Below, piece after piece: positions 23,215-34,981 of a stretch of 64,000 nucleotides of DNA. Each line of letters starts with the position of its first letter. Positions within the stretch are counted from its first letter, which is position 1. The stretch is from positions 19,059,810 to 19,123,809 of the forward strand of contig CM037593.1 of assembly GCA_021018995.1 (NCBI GenBank), given 5' to 3'. Under the pieces are notes generated by a model. The model saw only the letters and a list, made by a program, of their open reading frames with translations. It did no database searches and had not been told where the DNA came from. The DNA is from Chloranthus sessilifolius (taxonomy: Eukaryota; Streptophyta; Magnoliopsida; Chloranthales; Chloranthaceae). The translations under genes and the position numbers were made by a program.

Positions 23215-26200
23215 CGAAAACCCTAAAATGCAGAATATGATTTTTTTATGCAATTTAGCCGAAATTAAATAAAATAATTCAAGTTTAATCGCAAAATTAT
23301 CTTAAGATACCTTAGGGTTGCAGAATTTTGATGAATAGATCACACGAGATCCAGGTAGGGTCAAGTCCGATGTGCAAGTACTTTTAGGTTTGAGGCGAGA
23401 TCGGCCTAGAGATAGGACTCTAGCTTTTTCCAGGCTTCGGCGTTCGTCTTCGATCCGACGTAGATTCGCAGGCTCTAACTAGGGCTTTGGAAATAGGTGT
23501 ATAGTTTTGTAATGGGCTTATGGTTTGATTTATGGCCTAGAAAAGGGTTTTGGGCTCTGTTTGATTTGGGGATTCGGAAAGGGATTCATGTTTCTAGGGA
23601 TCAAGAAATCAATAGGTTAAGATATAGGAAAAACAAGCAGGGATCAATAAGGCAAAAGATTCAAAGAAGACAGTGATAGATAATAGAGAAAATAACAATG
23701 GCTTTTGGGAATCACTCCCTTGGCCTCACATCAAACTCATCTCAGGCAAAGAATATTCAAGCATAAAAGCATTCAAAATATTCAATAACTAAATAAAAGT
23801 CTTTACAAGCTTCAATATATAGGCCATCAATAATTAAACTCGAAATAAAGAGTTTTAATAGAAATAAAACACTAAAAAGGAAAGTTTTCGCAACAAAAAA
23901 CTCGAAATTAGAAGTCTCATCATGACGTACACGGACGTCCGTAGTGCCCCACGGACGTCCATGACCTACGGACAGATAGGGGGCAAAATCACGAACGTCC
24001 GTCACTGTTCATGGACGTCAGTCACTGTTCATCGTGAACAGTAAAAATTTATTTATTTATTTATTTTTAAAATTTATTTTTTTTCTTGATGTTCCTTGTC
24101 ATTCTCCTCCACTCAATGTTTCATCACCGATGAAACACGCATGTTATACTCAGACTCGGGCTCCCTCTCCTCTTCTTTCGACGCCGGTAGAAACGATGTG
24201 GTCCAAATCCAATGTCCATGTATGTGGCGTCCCCGTCAATTCCCCTGGACAAAAAAGGTTTCATCACCGATGAAACGCGCTCGTGGTAGATGTCTAGCAG
24301 GTCGGGGTTCAAGCGACGAACTTCATTCTCGTGGACCCAAGTGTTTTCGGACTCCGGTTTGCCGACCCATTTAACCAAGTACTTCTGGAATCCTCCGTCA
24401 TGTGTAGAAACGGCATGATCGTTGATTATATCCTCTATCTCATCTGATCTCTGTCTGCTTAGGGAAGGAAGAGGTATAGGTTGCAAGGTTGGATTGGGGA
24501 GTGGGCTAGGAAGTGGCTGGAGTGGGTTTTCAGGAGGTGGGGTGAAGCCCAAATAAGGAACCAAGTCCTCCACATTGAACATTGAACTAACCCCCGTGTC
24601 TGGAGGAAGCTCAAGCACGTATGCATTAGGACCACTCTTAGCCAAAATTCTAAAAGGCCCAGCGCCTCGGGATTGGAGCTTCTTTGCGGATCCCGATGGG
24701 AACCGCTCAGGCCTAACCCGAACCATCACATAATCACCCACGTGAAATTCTTTATAATGCCTGTGAGCATCTGTAGATAATTTATATTGATTGTTGCTTG
24801 AATTAATTTTCTGTTTAATTTCGGCATGCAAGCTATGAATATGTTGTGCAAATACATCGGCAGACTCTGACACTCTATGGGATGCAAAGATGGGGATCAA
24901 ATCTAATGGGGTCCTAGGCCTATGACCATGCACTACCTCAAAAGGACTCATGCCTATGGACCTATTGACAGAATTATTATATGCAAACTCAGCTATGGGT
25001 AAGATGGTATCCCAAGTCCTAACATGATCACCAACAAGACTACGAAGGAGATTCCCAAGGCTCCTATTGGTGCTTTCGGTTTGGCCATCCGTTTGAGGGT
25101 GGTAAGCTGTTGAGAATTGGAGCAATGTGCCCATCATGTGCCAAAGAGTCTTCCAAAAATAGCTAGTAAATTTAACATCCCTATCAGACACAATGGTTTT
25201 GGGCAACCCATGAAGACGCACTACCTCCGCGAAAAATAATTTAGCAATATGAGATGCATCGGAGGTTTTGGAACAAGGAATAAAGTGGGCAATTTTGGAA
25301 AATCGGTCTACTACGACAAAAATGGAATTGTGCTTCCTAGGGGTCTTAGGAAGTCCAAGCACGAAATCCAGAGAGGTCTTGCCACGGTGTGTGTGGCACG
25401 GGTAAAGGAGTGTACAAGCCAGTATTTTGTTTGGTCTGTTTTGACACTTGACAAGTACGACAATGTTTGACAACCCGAGCGACATCTCTCATTAGGCTAG
25501 GCCAAAAGAACCTATCCTCTCTGGCCTTAGCTTTTATTACGCCCGAAATGTCCGGCCATCCCTCCAGCATGTAACTCCCAAATGAGAAAGTCACGCAATG
25601 AAGTGTGAGGGATGCAAAGGCGATTGCCTTTAAACAAGTACCCATCCTGGATGGTGTACACAGAGTGTGTGCTAATCAGGTTACTAAGGAGAGCAGTGTA
25701 CTCAACCCCAAAATCTGGGCACTCGGGGTACTCTTTTTTTAACTGTTCGAACTCGAAGTCACCTCTAAGTGCTCATTCAGCACCACCCTTATGCTTTAAT
25801 ACGAATGTGAACCCTTGAAGGTACTCAACCCACTTCGGGTGCCTTGGGTTCAACTTCTTCTGTGAAGCAAGAAAGCGTAAGGCTTCATGGTCAGAGAACA
25901 ACACAAATTCATGCGGTCTAAGGTAATGCTTCCAATACCAAAGAGATCGAACGACCGCATAGAACTCCTTGTCATAGGTGGAGTATTTTTGCTTCGCCTC
26001 GTTAAGTTTTTCACTAAAATAGGCCACAGGGTCGCATGCGACTTCGAAGACAGTGATAGATAATAGAGAAAATAACAATGGCTTTTGAGAATCACTCCCT
26101 TGGCCTCACACCAAACCCATCTCAGGCAAAGAATATTCAAGCATAAAAGCATTCAAAATATTCAATAACTAAATAAAAGTCTTTACAAGCCTCAATATAT

Positions 26201-26439
26201 AGGCCACCAATAATTAAACTCGAAATAAAGAGTTCTAATAGAAATAAAACACTAAAAAGGAAATTTTTCGCAACAAAAAACTCGAAACTAGAAGTCCCGT
26301 CATGACGTCCACAGACGTCTGTAGTGCCCCACAGACGTCCGTGACCTACGGACAGATAGGGGGCAAAATCACGGACGTCCGTCACTGTTCATCTTGAACA
26401 GTAATTTTTTTTTTTTTTTTTTCTTGACGTTCCCCGTCA
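23215..26439 (-). mobile_element. Ty3/gypsy chromovirus element 2, deleted
   Basis: Flanked by a perfect 5-bp duplication CAATT (23210-23214, 26440-26444). The complete 3' LTR is 23215-24101 (887 bp), bordered by a minus-strand purine tract AGTGGAGGAGAA. The 5' LTR is present only in its outer ~395 bp (about 26045-26439) and is fused directly to pol inside the RNase H region, so primer-binding site, gag, protease and most of RT are missing. The two LTR copies share long blocks such as 'gacagtgatagataatag'. Remaining pol runs from 26040 to about 24270. Confidence 0.9.
24124..26078 (-). pseudogene. Gypsy 2 pol: RNase H, integrase, chromodomain
   Basis: 26078-25773: FEVACDPVAYFSEKLNEAKQKYSTYDKEFYA, LFSDHEALRFLASQKKLN (RNase H). 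25645-25346: H2C2-type zinc region (VARVVKHCRTCQVSKQ). 25485-24124 is one 453-codon frame with SLDFVLGLPKTPRKHNS (first catalytic Asp), VSDRDVKFTSYFW (second Asp), [17 protein letters not shown] (Glu region), a C-terminal GPF-type domain, and a chromodomain near the end (FQKYLVKWVGKPESENTWV). A chromodomain at the integrase tail identifies a chromovirus. The integrase-chromodomain frame looks nearly intact. Just beyond it a ~140-bp direct repeat ('tttcatcaccgatgaaac' at 24118 and 24258) sits before the 3' LTR. Confidence 0.88.
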
Positions 26440-26800
26440 CAATTCAGTCCACCCGTGCTCCCCAAGAGGGGGATTACCTAATCAATTGGAAGGTTCAAAA
26501 AAGCCATCTCTTGATCTCATTAACCTCTCACATAAGTGATTGACTGAGCCTATCTGTTGCTTATCCCATTGAGCACTTGAAGAATGGTATTGTTTAACAA
26601 TGCCTATATTTCTGCCTGGATCTGACACACAATGTCGATTTCAGTAATCTGTTTTTCTTTTTATATAAAGGTTGTGAACAAATTGTGAGTAAACTTTTAG
26701 GCTTGGGCATTTCAGATTCAGATACATAGCACATTGCTTGAGAAAAATAAATTAAGAGAAAATTAACAGCTAAAAACATCAAGGTTTGGGTGCTTCAGAT

Positions 26801-27083
26801 TAAGGTGTCAAACTCGGTATTGGTATCGGGTGTCGGTCCCTCTTGGACCGATACGTATCAGCCGATACGGATATGGTATCGCTGATACCATATTGGTCGA
26901 TTTTTTTCTTCTTTTGAAAAGAAAATATAAAAAATGGTTGAATCGGTCCGTATTGGCTGATACTGACCAGTATCGGTCCGATACTGATGCAGATACCAAT
27001 ACCACCCCGATACCTGTATTGGGGTGGTATCGGTTCTCGACAAAACCGATACAAATCGGTATCAGCAGAGTTTTGATACCATG
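26801..27083. mobile_element. hAT MITE related to the CATGGATCAAAAT family
   Basis: 283 bp between perfect octamers CTTCAGAT (26793-26800, 27084-27091). Ends TAAGGTGTCAAACTC and GAGTTTTGATACCATG form an imperfect inverted repeat. The interior is dense in 'ccgatacgtatc / gataccgat' palindromes. It is a diverged subfamily of the MITEs at 18787 and 29911. Confidence 0.8.
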
Positions 27084-27110
27084 CTTCAGATTCAACAAAC
27101 AGATCATTAC

Positions 27111-27152
27111 TTAAGAAAAAGAAATTCGGAGAAGAATTTCTTTTTCTTAAGT
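27111..27152. repeat. Perfect 18-bp-arm hairpin
   Basis: CTTAAGAAAAAGAAATTC pairs exactly with GAATTTCTTTTTCTTAAG around a 6-bp loop. A 15-bp direct repeat (TGATGATCTCTTGGC) follows at about 27153 and 27174. Purpose unknown; possibly the edge of the LTR that follows. Confidence 0.85.
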
Positions 27153-27170
27153 GATGATCTCTTGGCCTTA

Positions 27171-28132
27171 TGTTGATGATCTCTTGGCTTGAACGGCTAA
27201 TTGTGACGGGGCCAATACTCGAGCTTGCAGCATGGTGCATGTGGCACGATATGTGGTGCCCGGAGGGCACGCGACATGGGGCCAAGTGGGCCCGGCGACG
27301 TGGTCGCGTTGCGAGGACGCGACACAGTCGCATGGGGGTAGGACGCGGGGACGTCACGGTCGCGACATAGCCAAGGTGGGCTAGCAATGCAAGAGGCGTT
27401 GCGGTATATCAAACCAAGGGGTTTGAGGTTCTCCTGCCGTTCTGGCTGAATGACTGTTTTTACCCTTATATAGGGGAAGGGAGCTTGAGAGCTATTCCCC
27501 CGCACATGGGGCCTTGCATTGCCAGAGGGGACGCAAGTGTCTCCTAGGCCTGAAAGGGTGGGCCTAGGACGTCGACGCAGCGATGCCGTGTGGCACCCAA
27601 GGGAGGTTGAAGTATGGCCCCGGACTACACGTCGCGGTGCATACGGCTGGGCAACCTCGTGGGACTCAGTTTAGCACGACAGCATGTGGGCTAAGGAGGA
27701 ACGGTGCTAGTAATTCGGAACGCACACGAAGGCAGGCTGCGTGGGACTCAGTTGAGCACGCGAGCGCGAGGCACAAGGCTGTGGGCTTGGTTCGGCAGGC
27801 GGGTGAGGTACTAGTGCAGTGCACAGGGTGAAGCTTGAGCAGGCCAAGTTTAGCACAGTGGTGCAAGTGGCATGTCGTAAGGGGCACGATGAGCCGAATG
27901 GTAGGCCGTGAAACAGAGGTAACCACATTGGGGGAGTTCCCGTCCTCTAGGCAGGTGGTATCAGAGCTGATGTGTAGATGAGTTGACTTCGTTGCACGCG
28001 GTAGCGAAGCACCGCGCGGGTTGAAAGCACGTCGAAGGACGCCCCGCGACTGTTGGTATCAGAAGTAGGCTGACCTAGCGAAGCATGCGTTAGGTGCCGC
28101 ACGGGACTGAGGTTGCGGAAGTGCGACCCCGT
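27171..28132 (+). mobile_element. GC-rich LTR fragment with initiator-Met PBS
   Basis: TGGTATCAGAGC (27956-27967) is the standard plant retrotransposon primer-binding site complementary to initiator tRNA-Met. A plausible LTR end (GGCA) lies two bases upstream. The ~780 bp before it is markedly GC-rich (runs such as 'gcgaggacgcgacacagtcgc') against an AT-rich surrounding. A second, imperfect PBS-like run (TTGGTATCAGAAG) occurs near 28052. No gag or pol follows, so this is a fragment or non-autonomous element. The 5' LTR edge is approximate. Several GC-rich ORFs here are spurious. Confidence 0.6.
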
Positions 28133-28139
28133 GACATAA

Positions 28140-29070
28140 TGCCTCTGCCCTCTATTTCCTCTCTTCTGCTTGGAATGCTGTTCTGAAAAATGATTTTAAT
28201 TGTGAATTTAACCATATACCTAAGCATGCTTTATGCTTGTGGAGGGCTGGAATTATTAGGCTCCCAACTTCAAAAAAGAGGTTTGTCTATACCCTCAAGA
28301 TGCTCCCTTTGTTGGAGTGACAGGGAACCATGATCATATTTTTTGTGGGTGTAGCTCACGGGATGGATTTGGAGACCTCTTCTGGTTAGATTTGGGATCA
28401 GGAAAAGGAGGCTTGGAAATCTCATGCAGGAGCTGGCTTTCATCCATAACCAATTTGTGGGAAGAGGGAAACTTGTGCCGTTGCCAAGCTCGCTCTTGCA
28501 GCCTTTTCCATAGCTGGAATGAGTGGAAAACAGAATTTTTAAAGGCAAGATGAGACGTAAGTCTATTCTGAGGAAGACAATCAAATCAAAATCTTAGAAG
28601 GGTCTTTAGTGATATCCCTCAGCTGATAACAAGAACCATTGTGGCTCATTGGGGATGTGAACTGAATGCGAAGAAAGAAGAAGACAGGGTCTGCTCATGG
28701 TCCAATCCGGATCATCAATCGGCAAAGGTCAATACTGATGGTTCTGCAGGCCACCGGACAGCAGGGATGTCCTTATGTCGGAGCTTGAAGTAATGGTGCA
28801 ACTTGTTCAGCTTGCCAAGGGTTTCAATATTCCAGATTGTTGGCTTGAATCTGATTCTTTTACTGCTGTAAACTGCATTCTAAAGGATCTATCATTCCTT
28901 GGAATGCAAAGGCTCTAGTGACTCATATCACTATAAGTGCGATTTTTTTCAGAACTTCAAGATTAGTCCTACTTGGAGTGAGGGAAACAAATGTTCTGAC
29001 GTTCTTGCAAAGCTAGGAGGAACTTTATTTTAAATCTTGATGCTCAGGTTCCTTCTCCTATTGAAAGGGC
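28140..29070 (+). pseudogene. LINE 3' fragment: zf-RVT and RNase H
   Basis: Plus-strand frames carry a zf-RVT-like block (IPKHALCLWRAGIIRLPTS near 28215-28275; GNHDHIFCGCSSRDG at 28323-28368). An RNase H domain follows in shifted frames (KVNTDGSA near 28725-28750, WLESDSFTAVNCILKD near 28840-28890, NKCSDVLAKLGG near 28985-29020). RNase H at the end of ORF2 is seen in some plant L1 lineages. The 5' part is missing and several frameshifts are present. A T-rich 3' region continues to about 29300. Confidence 0.7.
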
Positions 29071-29149
29071 GGTTTTGGATGGCATGGAGGGTAGGTGTTT
29101 CGTCCTTAGGGGTTGGGATTTCATCCCTAGTGGCTCGTAATGCGCTTGT

Positions 29150-30205
29150 CTTAGTTCTTTTTTGCTTTGGTGTGTGTGTGTGTGGTCTTTTTGTGGGCTC
29201 TGGGACTGATGCTTGTTTTGTTGTGGCTCTTTTTTTTATTTTTTTATTTTTGCCTTGTTGTTTCCATTTGACAGGGGAGGGAGGTCCTCATCCACCCCAG
29301 GCAGTTGAAGAGAGAGAGAGCTAATAACACTAGCCAACAACTTTAATGTTTGATTGATTGTATGGGCTATTCTAATGTGATGTGGTTCTGTGTTGAGGTC
29401 AGGGGTTCAAATCCCATGCTTATCTATCAAAAACAAAAATGGGATGTGGTTCCCCCAAGTCTTTCCCCAAAATGACGATTTAGGGTTTCAGATGGTAAAT
29501 ATTTTTTTTCTTAGTTCTTTTTGCTTTGGTATGTGTGTGTGGTCTTTTTGTGGGCTCTGGGACTGATGCTTGTTTTGTTGTGGCTCTTGTTTTTTTTTTT
29601 TTCTTTTTGGCTTGTTGTTTCTACTTGCTTTGGTATGTGTGTGTGGTCTTTTTGTGGGCTCTAGGACTGATGCTTGTTTTGTTGTGGCTCTTGTTGTTTT
29701 TTGTTTTTCTTTTTGGCTTGTTGTTTCTACTTGACAGGGGAGGGGGATCCTCATCAACCTGATGCAGGTGATTGGAAAAAGAAATTCGGGGCAGAGAGAG
29801 AAAAAACAAATAACCCTACCCAACAACTTTAATGTTTGATTGATTGTATGGGCTTTTGTTATGTGATGTGGTTCCGTGTTGAGGTCAGGGGTTCAAATCC
29901 CATACTTACCCATGGGTCAAAATCTCGGGTTACCGATACGTATCGTCCGAGCTCCAAAACGATACGTATCGGACGATACGTATCGGTACCGGTCCGTATC
30001 GAATGATACATTGAATGTATCGTTCGATACATTCAATACAGTTGAATGTATCGAACGATACAATCAATGTATCGTTCGATACCAATACCGATACGTATCG
30101 TCCGATACGTATCGGTATCGGACGATATTTTGATCCATGTACTTACCTATTCTTTCTCCAAAATGACGATTAGGGTTTCAGATGGTAAATTCTTTTTTTT
30201 TTTGG
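29150..30205 (+). repeat. Direct repeats of a LINE 3'-end segment
   Basis: The block 'gctttggt(a/g)tgtgtgtgtggtctttttgtggg..' occurs three times (about 29165, 29521, 29628). A longer unit including 'gacaggggaggg', 'gaggtcaggggttcaaatccca' and 'ccaaaatgacgatt(t)agggtttcagatggtaaat' occurs at 29165-29500 and 29628-30190. The second copy is interrupted by the hAT MITE at 29911-30139. GGTTCAAATCC looks like a pol III B-box, but no matching A-box is evident, so I do not call a SINE or tRNA. Confidence 0.75.
29911..30139. mobile_element. hAT MITE (CATGGGTCAAAAT family)
   Basis: 229 bp with a perfect 8-bp duplication TACTTACC (29903-29910, 30140-30147). Ends CATGGGTCAAAATCTC and GATATTTTGATCCATG are shared with the 5.4-kb hAT. 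The interior is almost wholly composed of CGATACGTATCG-like palindromes and 'gaatgtatcgttcgatacattc' runs. The insertion splits the second copy of a direct repeat, so the duplication can be compared with the intact copy to confirm the empty site. Confidence 0.92.
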
Positions 30206-31424
30206 ATAGGTAAGCAAGGGATTTGGACACATGGTAAAATCTTGGGGGGTGGTGTCACATGGTAAATTCTTGGTAAGAAAGAAATCCGATTGCATAAGTG
30301 AACTGGTAATCTGGTATGGAATGACGATGGTTGGAGTCATTCCGTTGCTATATGTTTATTTAAATGCAAGATGAAGAGTTGTATGGGAATTACATGGAGA
30401 GAAAGGAAAAATGGAGAGAAATGGGAATTACATGGAGAGAAAGGAAAAAAGGGAATGTGGGGCATTTTGGGTGTATGAATTACAAAAATTTGAAAAGATA
30501 GAAACACTTGTCTTTTTGTGAAGGGTCTATATATATCAAGAGGTGATGCAATGCTTTGGCAGCTTCTTTGTGTTGCTTTAAAGCATTTAAATGTATTAAT
30601 CTGAGGGCCTTCCTGATGCGAAAACTAACACATGCAAATGTTAGGGCTGAGATTAATAAAAAATTTAATGCAAATAATTAAAATACCAAATTCCTAAACA
30701 GTTTATCACAGAAAATACTAAGATATTCAATTAAATGATTTTAGGTCTAGCCCGGAACAGTGCTACTTTCGCGTTCGTTCCCTATCGGATCTAGAAGATT
30801 AGGGTTTTTAGCGAACGGCTAGATCTCCGACAGTTGTAGGGTTTTGAACAAACTCGCAAGCGAGTTCTTTTGCTACCGTGCAAAAAGAAAGGCTAACATT
30901 AGGTTTTAATGGTGGAATGAATAGATTAGGGTTAAGGTACTTACGTAACTCGTAGATCAGAGAAGATAGAGGAAAAGTTGGCCTCGTACCAAACCGCACG
31001 TGGGACGATGAATCGCTCTTCGGTTGAGAGAATCACACCCTCACAGAAAACTCATGCAAAGTTCTCAAAGTTGCAAAAGCAAAATTTCATTAACCATCCA
31101 TTAATTAAAGTTGTTTTTACAAGCCTTTAAATAGGCTAAGCAAACCCTAACTCGAAATAAAAGAGTCTTAATAACTTAAAATACTAAAATGGCAAGTTTT
31201 GCAAAAGAAAACCAAAATTCCGCCTTTTGGCCGACATAATTTACGCGGTCGATCGATCAATTTTAGAATCGATCGATCGACTGAGAAATAATAAATTTCC
31301 CCGAAGGCTTTGTCCACAATCGATCAATCGACTGAGAAGAGTAAGTTAGTTTGCCAAAAACTTGTCCTCTGTCCTCAATCGATCAATCGGATGCCTGGGG
31401 CCGATCAATCGACTAAAACACTCT

Positions 31425-34400
31425 TCAGTTCTGCAAATTTGTGCAGTTCTTCTTTCGGACCACTTTCACGTTCTTCTTTCGCCTTCGATAAGTTATGGGC
31501 AGCTGCCTGAATCGGATGTCCCCATCAATTCTCATTGGGTTAGAAGGGTTCATCCCCGATGAATATTGGTTGTGATAGAGTTCCAGGAGATCCGGATCAA
31601 TCTGTTGAAATTCTTCTCTTGTTATCCACATATTCTCCGAATTGGCTTTTTCTTCCACTTGACCAGGTACTTCTGAAGTCCTCCTTCGTTGGTGGACACA
31701 ATCTGATCCTCCAAAATATCTTCAATGATCTCACGAGATGGTCGTGTAGGTGGAGGTAATGGCATGAGGAGAATGGTGGTAACATTAGAGGTGGAAGGTT
31801 CAAATGGGTTTGGCAAGATGTTTGAATGGCCATGGAATGGAACGAGATCCTCCACGTTGAAGGTCGTGCTAATCCCCAGTTCTGGTGGTAAATCTAGGAT
31901 GTAAGCGTTATAACCGACATGCTTTAAAATCCTATAAGGTTCAGTACCACGAGCTTGTAACTTCTTTACAACCACTTGAGGTAATCGCTCAGGCCTATTC
32001 CGAACCATCACAAAATCATCCTCGTGAAATCCTTTGATCCTTCTATGAGACTATGCAAAAATTTTGTATCTTTCATTGTTCATATTAATTCGTCTTGTAA
32101 TCTCAACATGCAATTCATGAATGTGATGTGCAAATGTAGATGCAAACTCTGACGACCTTTGATGAACTGACATCGGGATTAGGTCTACAGGTGTCCTAGG
32201 TTTATAACCATGCACGATTTGAAATGGACTCATACATGTGGTTTTATTAACCGAATTATTGTATGCAAACTCCGCTACAGGTAGGATGAAATCCCAATTC
32301 CTAATATGCTCACCTACTAGACACCGTAACAAATTACCTAAACTGCGATTTACAACCTCGGTTTGCCCATCAGTTTGGGGGTGGTATGCAGACGAAAACT
32401 AAAGCCTGGTCCCCATTTTGTGCCACAGTATCTTCCAAAAGTAACAAACTTGACATTCCGATCAGACACTATAGTTTTAGGTAAACCGTGCAGACGAATA
32501 ACCTCATTAAAGAAAAGTGTAGCAATGTTACTTGCATCTGAGGTCTTCGAACACGCGATGAAGTGAGCCATTTTTGAAAAACGGTCAACGATGATGAACA
32601 CCGAATCATGCTTGCGGAGGGTCTTAGAAAGGCCTAACACAAAGTCCATAGAGAGATCTTATCACGGGGTGTGTGGCATAGGTAAAGGTGTAAATAACCA
32701 GGTGTTTTGCCTTTGTTTTGCCAGTTGGCAAACACGATACTGGTTGATGATTTTGACAACATCTCAGGTGAGATTGGGCTAATAAAGTCAGTCTTCAACC
32801 AATGCAACAGTCTTGTTGCGACCGAAGTGGCCGGAAACCCCTCCAGCGTGTATTTCCCAAACAAGAAAGTCTCGTAGAGGAGTGCGGGGAATACACAAGC
32901 GGTTTTTTAAGAACAAATACCCATCCTGTAGGGTATATTTACTCTCTCACAAACTGTTCACTCAGAAGTGAGGGGTACTCTTCTCCAAAATTCGGACATG
33001 TAGGATAATCTTCTACGAGACGATTGAATCTGGTCACCTCAACACTTAATGAGTGTAATGTCGCAACTTTGCAGCTTAGTGCGTCAGCAGCTCGATTCTC
33101 TACACCAGCCTTATGTTTTAGCACAAAGGTGAATCCTTGAAGTTGCTCAACCCATTTCGCATGTCGCGGGTTTAACTTCTTTTGGGAACTCAAAAATCTA
33201 AGGGCATCATGATCAAAGAACAAGACAAATTTATGTGATAGCAAATAGTGTTTCCAATATTTGAGAGATTGCACTACCGTATAAAATTCTTTATTCTAGG
33301 TAAAATATTTTTGCCTAGCCCCATTTAACTTCTCACTGAAATAAGTTATCGGATGACCCTCTTGGCTCAACATTCCTCCAATACCTACATCTGATGCGTC
33401 ACACGCTACTTCAAAGACCTTAGAAAAGGCAAGAAGGCACATGACAGGAGCTTCCGTCATTCGGGACTTAATATCCTTAAAGGCTTTTGCTGCAGCAGAT
33501 GCCCATTTAAACTCTCCCTTTTTTATACAATCGCTGATAGGGGATGTTACCTTACTGAAGTTACGGATGAACCGCCTGTAAAAAGTCGCTAACCCATGGA
33601 AGCTACAGACTTCGTGAATGTTTGCAGGTTCTGGCCATTCCACAATGTTTTGGAAATAACATTGGTACAATTCGACGATGATTCAACAAACTTTCTCACC
33701 ACACTTGGCTATGAGATAAAAGATGTTATTTTATTCCACTGCCAATCAGCACTCTCCTTAGATTGGGCTATAGCACATCTAACCACAAGAGCCCGTGAGG
33801 TATTACCCTCCTCAACGAGGTAGGAAATTTCCCTAAGACAAGCCACAATCCATTCCCCTGCAAAATCTTCCTCATCGCTAGGGAACGATTCAGGCTCATA
33901 GACCTCTTCATCTCCCTTATTTTGTTCATTCTCAATATCTTTGGTTATGAACAATTTTCGAGAGAGACATTGTGCTGCCAAATGTCCGATGCTATGACAC
34001 TTGTAACACTTGTTTTGACCACCACTCTTTGGTGGCCTTCAAGCAATCCCTTATCAACTCTGATAACTGGTGTGGCAATTGTAGTGGACCTAGCTGACGA
34101 GGTATTGGCATTGGGTCTTGACTCAGGATAGTCAGACCTATAATCGGGGCCCACTAGTATCGAATCGTTTGGTTTGAGGGGTATTGAGGTACATTCTAAC
34201 TCTTCGACTCTAAATAAACATTCATCTAAATCGGTAATGGGGTATGGAATGAGTTCCCTTTGTAGTTATGGGCGAAGGCCCATCCAAAATCGGGATAAGG
34301 TAACTCTTTCTGGCTCATCCACATTGGCTTGGGACATTAGGTCTTCGAATTTGTCAATGTATTCTGTGACCGGTGAATTCCCTTGACGCAAAGATTACCA

Positions 34401-34636
34401 CTGATCAAGAAGACGTTCATCATAAGAAAGATGAACATACTTCTCGTTTGGTTGGATCTTCATATCATCCCAAGTGGAAATGGGAAGAAGACCCTGAGAC
34501 TGCCTATAACACTCTAATGTCATCCAGTAAAGCCTAGCTTGACTCATTAGTTTGACCTTGACAAACCGGACCTTATGTTCCTCAAACATGACATACCGCT
34601 CGAAGTAGTTTTCCATGCAAGTCACCCACTCGAGAT
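31425..34636 (-). pseudogene. Gypsy 1 gag-pol remnant
   Basis: Right to left: Gag (34715-34395 region: LEWVTCMENYFERY, VKLMSQARLYWMTLE, YDERLLDQW). A CCHC knuckle sits near 34000-33960 (CYKCHSIGHLAAQC) and an acidic Gag tail at 33981-33709. The RT-RNase H linker and RNase H follow (33670-33296: FHGLATFYRRFIRNFSKV, FEVACDASDVGIGG; 33274-32939: LFFDHDALRFLSSQKKLN). The integrase zinc region is at 32864-32640, and its core at 32649-32350 ([24 protein letters not shown]) and 32332-32051. The chromodomain is in 32011-31622 (IEDILEDQIVSTNEGGLQKYLVKWKKK). Protease and the RT palm are missing. Multiple frameshifts; not functional. Confidence 0.88.
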
Positions 34637-34981
34637 CAAGGATCAAAATACCGGTTTTCCGGTATGTATCGTCCTGACCTCCAGGACGATACGTACTGGA
34701 TATCGGCCGATACATTCAATGTATCGGCGATACATTCAATGTATCGGTTTGATACATTGATTTATTTTATTTTTTTTCTAAAAAATCCCAAAAAATCAAG
34801 AAAAATAAATGTAATGATTTTTTATTTATTTTAACTTTTTTTAAAATTTATTTAAGCCTTAATTTGATGCATATTTCATAATTTTATCAATGCATAACCT
34901 AAATTTCATTGTATATAACTCATGATCAAAATTAAAAGGTATATTATACAAGAAAAACTTACTTTAAAGCCACATTGAATT

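Noticed and set aside
27180..27930. Several GC-rich ORFs of 66-102 codons on both strands
   Set aside because: Open because of base composition within an LTR-like region; no domain or codon-use signal.
29395..29415. tRNA gene suggested by GGTTCAAATCC
   Set aside because: No cloverleaf, no A-box at the right distance, and the box is part of a duplicated LINE-tail segment.
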